A stretch of 54,438 nucleotides of DNA from Bacteroidota bacterium (GTDB taxonomy: Bacteria > Bacteroidota > Bacteroidia > Chitinophagales > Chitinophagaceae): the NCBI GenBank assembly GCA_029561305.1, contig JAKQJG010000008.1, positions 1 through 54,438 on the forward strand. Reading direction: 5' to 3'. Position 1 is the first letter of the stretch. Every line of letters begins with the position of its first letter. Below are positions 45,968 through 51,771 of the stretch, piece after piece. Below the pieces are notes generated by a model, which made no database searches, was not told the DNA's origin, and saw nothing but the letters and a program-made list of their open reading frames with translations. Position numbers and translations under genes: made by a program.

Positions 45968-47617
45968 TCACCAATCCTTTTCCGGCTTTTCAATCGTCTG
46001 TGCATCCGTCTTTTTTAATTTATCCTGCAGGTTCTTTTCCTGCTGCAGCAAGGCTTTTAGTTTTTCTTCTGCTTCCTTTTTGGTCATTTTACTCGCCTGC
46101 GGTTTAGGTGGCTGCGGCTGTTGTGGTTGTTTTTGCTGCTGCTTTTTTTGTTCCTTTTTTTCCAGGTCCTGTTGCTTTTTTTGCTCTTGTTGTTGCTGCT
46201 GCAGGGCTTTTTGCAGGTTCAGCCGGGCATCTTCATCTGCAGGATCGAGTTTCAAGGCCTGCTTGTATGCATCTATGCATTCACGCAATTTCTTATCATT
46301 CTGCAGCAGTACACCCTTATTATACCAGGCTGCTGCTTTGTCCTGGTTTGTTTTGCTGAATGCGATAGCTTTGTCATAAGCCTTCAGCGCACTGTCGGTG
46401 TCATTGTTTTTATACAGCGCATTACCAAGATTATAATGAGCCGCAGCGTCGCCGGTTTTTTTATTGATGGCTTTTTGATAGTGCGATGCGGCCTCACCAT
46501 ATTTTCTCTCTTTGTACAGTTCATTCCCCTGTTTGATCTCTTCATTGCTGTTTTGCGAAAACAGTTGCAGCGATGAGAGCAGGCAAAACAGGAGCGGTAT
46601 AACAGTTACGGGCAATCGCTTAGCTTTAAATATCTTTTTATTTTCCCCCATAAAGAATTCAATTAGTAACAGCAGCAAAGCCACACCCAATATCCAGGGA
46701 AAATAATAGCGGTAACTGGCATGTGACATTTCAGTAATGCCCCGTTTTTCCATGGTGCCTAATTGCTGCTGTATTGAACCGGCTGCTTCATCACTGTTTG
46801 TTAAAGAGAGATAGATACCCCCGGTTGCTGCAGCAATATTTTTTAAACTTGTCTCATTTAATCTGGTGATCACTGTTTTGCCTTCTGCATCTTTTTTTGA
46901 CTCGCCGGTTACAGGATCGTCAATGGTGGCGCCTTCTGCAGAACCTATACCTACCGTATTTACCATCACACCTTCTTCTGCAAGTGAACGGGATAATTTT
47001 ACTGCAGATTCATCATGGTCTTCGCCATCACTGATCAGTACAATCGCTTTATATTTTTTTTCCTTTGCATTAAAGGCAGCAAAGCTCATTTGCAATGCAT
47101 CGCTGATAACAGTACCCTGGGTGGGCACCACATCGGGTGCAGCAGTAGAAAGATAAAGTTTGGCGGCAGCCAGGTCGGAAGTAAGCGGCATTTGCAAATA
47201 AGACCTTCCGGCAAATACTACTATCCCCACCCTGTCCTCTGGTATCTTGTCTATCAATTTTGATACAAATTGTTTTGCTCTCTCTAACCGGTTGGGTTTT
47301 ATATCCTGCGCCAGCATGCTCCTGCTTACATCTAAAGCTATCATTACATCAATCCCTTTATGCTTTACATTGCTGCTGCCATCCGGTTTGCGTGGATTGG
47401 CCAAAGCAATCACCAGTAAAATAAACGCCGCCGAAACAAGAAGAAACTTGCTGCGGAATTTTTGTGGACTATAGTTGCCAATGAGTTGCTGAACCAATAA
47501 AGGGTCACCCATTTTTTGTAATTTTTGCCTCTTCCATTTGTTATATAGAAAAAACAAGACGGCCATGACTGGAACGCCGCACAACGCAATTAAATATAGT
47601 GGGAATTGAAATCTCAT
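45968..47617 (-). CDS. BatB-BatC fusion: membrane VWA domain protein with TPR domain
   Basis: 549 residues from the ATG at 47617; the first ATG (47635) lies inside the -7 box at 47633-47640, so it is disfavoured. Numbering here follows the longer frame. Two N-terminal membrane helices (11-31, 64-80), a VWA domain with an intact MIDAS (DVSRS at 102-106, Thr152, Asp203) and a third helix (313-329) form BatB. Residues 338-361 look like a second signal peptide (PLLFCLLSSLQLFSQ), followed by three or so TPRs (363-470) and a Gln/Lys-rich coiled tail (478-545), i.e. BatC. Bat proteins support envelope stability and oxidative-stress tolerance in Bacteroidota. BatA, BatD and MoxR are not in the window. 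Confidence 0.85.
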   Translation of the reverse strand: MRFQFPLYLIALCGVPVMAVLFFLYNKWKRQKLQKMGDPLLVQQLIGNYSPQKFRSKFLLVSAAFILLVIALANPRKPDGSSNVKHKGIDVMIALDVSRSMLAQDIKPNRLERAKQFVSKLIDKIPEDRVGIVVFAGRSYLQMPLTSDLAAAKLYLSTAAPDVVPTQGTVISDALQMSFAAFNAKEKKYKAIVLISDGEDHDESAVKLSRSLAEEGVMVNTVGIGSAEGATIDDPVTGESKKDAEGKTVITRLNETSLKNIAAATGGIYLSLTNSDEAAGSIQQQLGTMEKRGITEMSHASYRYYFPWILGVALLLLLIEFFMGENKKIFKAKRLPVTVIPLLFCLLSSLQLFSQNSNEEIKQGNELYKERKYGEAASHYQKAINKKTGDAAAHYNLGNALYKNNDTDSALKAYDKAIAFSKTNQDKAAAWYNKGVLLQNDKKLRECIDAYKQALKLDPADEDARLNLQKALQQQQQEQKKQQDLEKKEQKKQQQKQPQQPQPPKPQASKMTKKEAEEKLKALLQQEKNLQDKLKKTDAQTIEKPEKDW

Positions 47618-47632
47618 TGGATCCTTGCTGTT

Positions 47633-47640
47633 CAAAGATA
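47633..47640 (-). promoter_or_regulatory. Bacteroidota -7 box (TATCTTTG) for the BatB-BatC gene
   Basis: Exact TAnnTTTG on the minus strand, 15 bp before the ATG at 47617. It overlaps the upstream ATG at 47635, which decides for the shorter start. Confidence 0.5.
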
Positions 47641-47649
47641 GTAAAACAG

Positions 47650-47671
47650 CACCGGGCTTCTTCTCCTGGTG
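47650..47671 (-). terminator. Weak hairpin downstream of the SGNH gene
   Basis: CACCGGG/CCTGGTG (seven pairs including one G-T), 8-nt loop, followed on the minus strand by GCTGTTTTAC. It lies 63 bp after the SGNH stop. Only a tentative terminator. Confidence 0.35.
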
Positions 47672-47734
47672 AATATATTGCAGTTGGGGTAATGTTAAAA
47701 TATAAGCAAATGCCTTTGGTTTGTTGAGAATGTA

Positions 47735-48691
47735 TCAGTGCTTATATTTCACAGAATAATCTGTCAGTATACTATCCACCAGTTTTTTAGTAAAGATGAT
47801 GGCATAGACCGGGTTTAAATGACAATCATCATAGTAGAAGGTACTGTCGTGTGCAGGGGCTTCATTTTTATAGGTAAAAGACGACCACTCATAAAACCTG
47901 TTATAAGCCGGTATGTTGGGTATGTTGTTTTCTGTAACATCCAGCAGTTCATATATTTTTTTTGCCACCGGCATATACACACCGTAAACAACCGATCCTT
48001 TGCTTTGCAGTTTTTTAATCAGTTCATTTGCTTCTGCCTCGTATTTGTTAAGTTCGGCCTTTTTAAAATTCTTTGTAAACCCGCTGAACATTTTGTGCTG
48101 TTCCACAGCCCTGGCAGTATAAGCGCCGTTCTCTGTAACCGTTACACCGCCCAAAGAGTCATACACATGACTTTTAAAATACAAGGGGGTGCGTTTTATC
48201 CAATACCATACTGACTGATCACGGAAATAACAATTCTTATCGAGCCAGTGATTGAATGCTTCGTATTTCCTGTTGTAAAGAGAATACTCAATGGTATCCG
48301 TTCCATGATTTTTGTGGGTGCCATAGTTGGGCGCATAACCATGTATAATGATCCGGGGATGTATATCATTTTTTACTAAAAACCGCAATACATCCAGACC
48401 GTTTTTTCCAGGAGTGGCCATATTCACCACATTACCTTCTATGCCAGCCTCCTTTATTTTTTCTGCAATGGTCAATGGTTTAATGCCCCATTCGGGCCTG
48501 CTGTCACCAATAACAAGGATAGTGCTATTGTTTATTTTGGGCACAAGGTTTTGTGCTTTTGCGTAAATATCGTGATGGGCTATCTTGGGAACTTTCAATA
48601 AACGGTACAGTAATTCCAGCGCCACTATCAGCACAAAAAATAGCAGCGTCATTGTTAGCGTCCTTTTTAAAAAATGCTTCATAAAAGGCAT
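47735..48691 (-). CDS. Membrane-anchored SGNH-like protein, partner of the MBOAT acyltransferase
   Basis: 318 residues, one N-terminal membrane helix (about 8-30) and a periplasmic domain. The motif IGDSRPEWG (Ser64) and DDCHLNP (Asp288 to His291) are placed like block I and block V of SGNH esterases/acetyltransferases. Its start overlaps the MBOAT stop by one base (TAATG), so the two are translationally coupled. In AlgI/AlgJ/AlgX, PatA/PatB and Dlt-type systems such a pair moves acyl groups across the membrane and onto an extracellular polymer. The polymer here is unknown. Confidence 0.75.
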   Translation of the reverse strand: MPFMKHFLKRTLTMTLLFFVLIVALELLYRLLKVPKIAHHDIYAKAQNLVPKINNSTILVIGDSRPEWGIKPLTIAEKIKEAGIEGNVVNMATPGKNGLDVLRFLVKNDIHPRIIIHGYAPNYGTHKNHGTDTIEYSLYNRKYEAFNHWLDKNCYFRDQSVWYWIKRTPLYFKSHVYDSLGGVTVTENGAYTARAVEQHKMFSGFTKNFKKAELNKYEAEANELIKKLQSKGSVVYGVYMPVAKKIYELLDVTENNIPNIPAYNRFYEWSSFTYKNEAPAHDSTFYYDDCHLNPVYAIIFTKKLVDSILTDYSVKYKH

Positions 48692-49440
48692 TAAAACTGG
48701 AAATAAATAAATTGCTGTTCACCACCTGCAAACCAAAATACAGCGAGGGCGATGGAATAATACAGTGCATAGCGCCACGGCTTTTTCAATTTGACATCCA
48801 AATGTGCTATTGCATACTGTTCCCTCCTGCCAAACCATTCGATCACCATAAATACAACAATGCAAAATGCGGCTATCACCATCTCCGAAAGGTTCACCTG
48901 GGGTATTGACAACAGCGATTTTGAAAATATTTTTTTTACGATACCAAATGCCTGCTGAACGGTGGAGGCCCTGAAAAATATCCAGGCCAATACTGTGAGA
49001 CCAAAAGTCAGCAGGATAGAAAATACTTCAGCTGCTGTTGGCCATCGCCTGTCTCTTGCCACGATATCAATATTGTTGCGGTGTGTTTTAAAGATGATGG
49101 AAGGCATAATGTAAAGGGCATTTAATAATCCCCATACGATAAATGTCCAGTTGGCCCCATGCCAGAATCCACTCACTAAAAATATGATGAAAGTGTTCCT
49201 GATCTTGATCCAGGTACTCCCTTTGCTTCCGCCAAGCGGGATGTATAAATAATCTCTGAACCAGGTAGAAAGCGAGATATGCCAGCGGCGCCAAAATTCT
49301 GCGATGTCTCTTGAGAAATAGGGAAAGGCAAAATTGCGCAGCAGGCTGATACCAAATAACCTTGCTGTACCCAGGGCAATATCTGAGTAGCCTGAAAAAT
49401 CACCGTAAATCTGGAAGGTGAAAAACAAAGCGCCGATCAA
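48691..49440 (-). CDS. MBOAT O-acyltransferase, C-terminal half (downstream of frameshift)
   Basis: 249 residues from an internal ATG; the same frame continues upstream to the A6 run at 49518-49523. It contains the catalytic half of an AlgI-like MBOAT: QIYGDFSGYSDIALG (10-24), FWRRWHISLS (49-58, with conserved His54) and SGFWHGANWTF (90-100, active-site His94). Joined to the upstream half it gives a 481-residue protein, the usual length. Without the frameshift correction it would lack the first half of the membrane channel. It ends in a TAATG overlap with the SGNH gene. Confidence 0.8.
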   Translation of the reverse strand: MIGALFFTFQIYGDFSGYSDIALGTARLFGISLLRNFAFPYFSRDIAEFWRRWHISLSTWFRDYLYIPLGGSKGSTWIKIRNTFIIFLVSGFWHGANWTFIVWGLLNALYIMPSIIFKTHRNNIDIVARDRRWPTAAEVFSILLTFGLTVLAWIFFRASTVQQAFGIVKKIFSKSLLSIPQVNLSEMVIAAFCIVVFMVIEWFGRREQYAIAHLDVKLKKPWRYALYYSIALAVFWFAGGEQQFIYFQF

Positions 49441-49514
49441 TAAAGTACTGCCTCCATATTGCCCCGGGTTATTAAAGATGGTATTGGCATATTCAGCACA
49501 CTGATCTGCTATTA

Positions 49515-50135
49515 CTATTTTTTAAACAGGCCCCATAGTATTTGCCGCATGCCATCGGCTGCCTGTGAATAGTCAAAGGTCCTTTCTTTTTTTATTTGCG
49601 GCAGCAAATGTGTTGCTCTTTCAATAGGGCCTGCCACTAACAGGGGAAAGAAGCTAACAAACACAGCATACTCTACAAAATTCTTTTCAGCTGGTATGCG
49701 GCCTTTATAAATATCGATCACATAACTAAGCCCGTGAAATGTATAAAATGAAATACCCACGGGTAAAATTATATGCAGTACCCATGGATTGGAATGTATA
49801 CCCATGCTGGCCAGCCCTTCTGTAAAAGAGGAAATAAAAAAATTGTAGTATTTAAAAAAACCCAGGAAACCAGCGTTGACAACGATACTTAGCCAGAACC
49901 AAAATGCCTTCCACCTCTTGTCTTTTGCATCAAACATCTTTAACCCGGTAAAATAATCAAGCCAGGTAGAGAACATCAAAAGAAAAAGAAAACGCCAGTC
50001 CCAGCAGGCATAAAAGAAGTAACTGGCTGTCAGGAGCAGGATATTCTGCGTTTTAAGATTTTTATTGGCAACAAACCAATAGAGGAAAAAAACTACCGGC
50101 AGAAAAACAGCAAATGAAACAGAATTAAAAAGCAT
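49515..50135 (-). CDS. MBOAT O-acyltransferase, N-terminal half (ends at a frameshift)
   Basis: 206 residues, typical MBOAT opening (MLFNSVSFAVFLPVVFFLYW) with five or six membrane helices, PVGISFYTFHGLSYVIDIY and FFPLLVAGPIERA. The frame stops at GLFKK followed by TAG TAA TAG. In the -1 frame the same bases read IVIADQCAEYANTIF, the expected continuation. The shift point is the A6 run (T6 on the plus strand, 49518-49523). Either one A was lost, or ribosomes/RNA polymerase slip here, or it is an assembly error. Confidence 0.8.
   Translation of the reverse strand: MLFNSVSFAVFLPVVFFLYWFVANKNLKTQNILLLTASYFFYACWDWRFLFLLMFSTWLDYFTGLKMFDAKDKRWKAFWFWLSIVVNAGFLGFFKYYNFFISSFTEGLASMGIHSNPWVLHIILPVGISFYTFHGLSYVIDIYKGRIPAEKNFVEYAVFVSFFPLLVAGPIERATHLLPQIKKERTFDYSQAADGMRQILWGLFKK
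49518..49523 (-). other. Homopolymer A6 frameshift site in the MBOAT gene
   Basis: CTG TTT AAA AAA TAG on the minus strand: one extra A, or a -1 slip, restores the full-length reading frame. It sits at the GLFKK/IVIAD junction. Confidence 0.85.
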
Positions 50136-50221
50136 TGCTTTGTTCTTAATTTATGATCTCCCCGGTAATTCTGGAGACAGGATGTTAGACTTAATAAACG
50201 GTGAATGTATAAAAATTTTGA

Positions 50222-50243
50222 AAGCGCTAGTTGTGATGGCGCT
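50222..50243 (-). terminator. Possible hairpin terminator after the beta-lactamase gene
   Basis: AGCGC and GCGCT arms (five pairs) with a 12-nt loop begin within the stop codon; downstream on the minus strand comes TTCAAAATTTTTA. Weak. Confidence 0.3.
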
Positions 50244-51057
50244 ATTTCTTTCCTTCAAAAAAGCCATATTGCTTTAAAATGCCTTTTAAAATACTAAGTC
50301 TGGCAGTCCGCATGTCGAAATCTTTATTGGGATTTTTTACCAGCAGGGTAAAAAAGTAAGGATGTTTGTTTTCTTCTATCCAACCCACGATCCACCCGAT
50401 ATTGGCATTTTGCTCGTCAAAGCCCCAGCCTGTTTTATAGGCCAATGTGTATTGGGTGGTGTTTTCCTGTATCATCATATCCCTAACAATTTGCTGGTTG
50501 CGTTTTTGAAAAGGTAACTGGTCAAAATACAGCCGTTTTACCAAACCAAGTTGTTCATCAGGAGAAATTTTCATGGTATTGTTCAGCCAGAACGAGTCCA
50601 CCGCCCCGTTAATTTTTTGAGTGCCGTAGTTTAACGTGTCTAGCCATTTTTGCATGCTGTCCTTAGTGATCCTTCTTGCCACTTCCTGGTAATAGTTGAC
50701 AGCGCTGACCTTAAAAGCCTGTTCCATAGTAAGATCACGGTTCCAGTCATCGTTCCAGCGTTTAATACTGTCCCATTTGATCAGCATTTTTTCATCCTTT
50801 ACCACATTTGTTTCGAGACCAACCAGGCTGTTGACGATCTTAAAAGTGGAGGCGGGCAAAAAACGGGCAGTATCCAATGCCATATTGTATACCGTTACTT
50901 TTCCAGTCCCATTATCAAAAAGTGTAAAGCAGCCTTCTGCCTTGTGTTCGTCAAAGTACTTTTTCAGACTGGTATCAATTTCAGCTTTGTTTACTGAACA
51001 GCCCGTAATAACAAATAACGAATAACAAATAACGAATAAGAGAGAGAGGCTTTTCAT
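50242..51057 (-). CDS. Class D (OXA-type) beta-lactamase, lipoprotein-like
   Basis: 271 residues. The signal peptide ends in the lipobox ITGC (Cys20), suggesting a membrane-anchored periplasmic enzyme. Class D motifs are complete: STFK (Ser70, Lys73, the lysine that is carboxylated), SAV (118-120), YG (144-145; YGT instead of the usual YGN), Trp157 and KTG (208-210). NIGWIVGWIE follows as in OXA enzymes. It hydrolyses beta-lactams; the spectrum cannot be told from sequence. No LysR/AmpR-like regulator or mobile element is adjacent, so it looks like a resident chromosomal gene. Its signal peptide is encoded partly by a 14-bp tandem repeat. Confidence 0.92.
   Translation of the reverse strand: MKSLSLLFVICYSLFVITGCSVNKAEIDTSLKKYFDEHKAEGCFTLFDNGTGKVTVYNMALDTARFLPASTFKIVNSLVGLETNVVKDEKMLIKWDSIKRWNDDWNRDLTMEQAFKVSAVNYYQEVARRITKDSMQKWLDTLNYGTQKINGAVDSFWLNNTMKISPDEQLGLVKRLYFDQLPFQKRNQQIVRDMMIQENTTQYTLAYKTGWGFDEQNANIGWIVGWIEENKHPYFFTLLVKNPNKDFDMRTARLSILKGILKQYGFFEGKK
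51011..51038. repeat. Perfect 14-bp tandem duplication in the beta-lactamase signal peptide
   Basis: The unit ACAAATAACGAATA (plus strand) is present twice in a row. It encodes part of the hydrophobic core LFVICYSLFVI. Fourteen is not a multiple of three, so loss or gain of one unit shifts the reading frame near the start of the gene. Confidence 0.9.
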
Positions 51058-51070
51058 TAATGTTGATGTT

Positions 51071-51661
51071 TTATTTTTTCTTGTTTTGGTTGAGGTGCAG
51101 CGCAGTTGCTTCTAATGTTTCGTAAAATGCCTCGCCGTATTTTCTTATCAATGATTCTTTTAAAAAAACATATACGGGCACTTTTAGTTTTTTACCAAGC
51201 TCACAGCCACCCTGGCAAAGATCTTCCCTTGGCTCGTAATTTACATATTCTGTTTTTTTGTCCCGGCTTTGTGATATCCGGATGGGATACAAATGGCAAC
51301 TGATCGGCTTTTTCCATGTCACTTTACCGTCGTAATAAGCCTGCTCAATACCGCATTTCACGATGCCCTTTTCATCGGTAATGCCATATACACAAACCTT
51401 GCTGGCAATGGTGGGGGTTACCCATCCAAATTCTTTATCATACACATACCTGCCCTGCCGTTCAATTTCCTTTTTACTTTCTTCCGTAAGGTAAGGCAGT
51501 ACCGCTTCGTACACCTGGTTGATATTATCCAGTTCATCAATATGCAAAGGTGCGCCTGCATCGCCATCAACGCAGCAGCCGCCCTTGCATTTGCTGAGGT
51601 CGCAAACGAATTGTTCGTCGATCACTTCATCGCTTACCAGCTTGTTATCTATTGCTATCAT
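51071..51661 (-). CDS. DUF3109 family cysteine-rich protein
   Basis: 196 residues from the ATG at 51661; the frame start at 51679 lies upstream of a -7 box and is disfavoured. Cysteines cluster early (CDLSKCKGGCC) and again at ISCHLYPIR and DLCQGGCELG, resembling the metal-binding layout of YkgJ/Fe-S cluster-type proteins. DUF3109 proteins are widespread single-copy genes in Bacteroidota without known function; a role in binding iron-sulfur or zinc is inferred. Cytoplasmic. Confidence 0.85.
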   Translation of the reverse strand: MIAIDNKLVSDEVIDEQFVCDLSKCKGGCCVDGDAGAPLHIDELDNINQVYEAVLPYLTEESKKEIERQGRYVYDKEFGWVTPTIASKVCVYGITDEKGIVKCGIEQAYYDGKVTWKKPISCHLYPIRISQSRDKKTEYVNYEPREDLCQGGCELGKKLKVPVYVFLKESLIRKYGEAFYETLEATALHLNQNKKK

Positions 51662-51666
51662 TGCCG

Positions 51667-51674
51667 CAAAAGTA
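51667..51674 (-). promoter_or_regulatory. Bacteroidota -7 box (TACTTTTG) close to the DUF3109 start
   Basis: Exact TAnnTTTG on the minus strand, only five bases before the ATG at 51661. If used, the mRNA would be leaderless or nearly so. Confidence 0.4.
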
Positions 51675-51697
51675 GGCACAAAAATGAAAGCGTTGGA

Positions 51698-51727
51698 TTG
51701 TTTTTAGTTCCGGCTTAGCTATCTTTA
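51698..51727 (+). promoter_or_regulatory. Candidate promoter for the secreted multi-domain protein gene
   Basis: TTG (51698-51700), 19-bp spacer, then TATCTTTA (51720-51727), close to the Bacteroidota layout TTTG-N19-TAnnTTTG. It is 44 bp before the ATG at 51772. Confidence 0.5.
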
Positions 51728-51771
51728 TCATAATAATCATTCTTTTTCCAATACTAAAGTTTTCTCTGCTT

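Noticed and set aside
46080-46379. Plus-strand cysteine-rich small proteins (about 100 residues)
   Set aside because: They are the antisense of the Gln/Lys-rich tail of the BatC part; the Cys/Phe/Val bias is a codon artefact.
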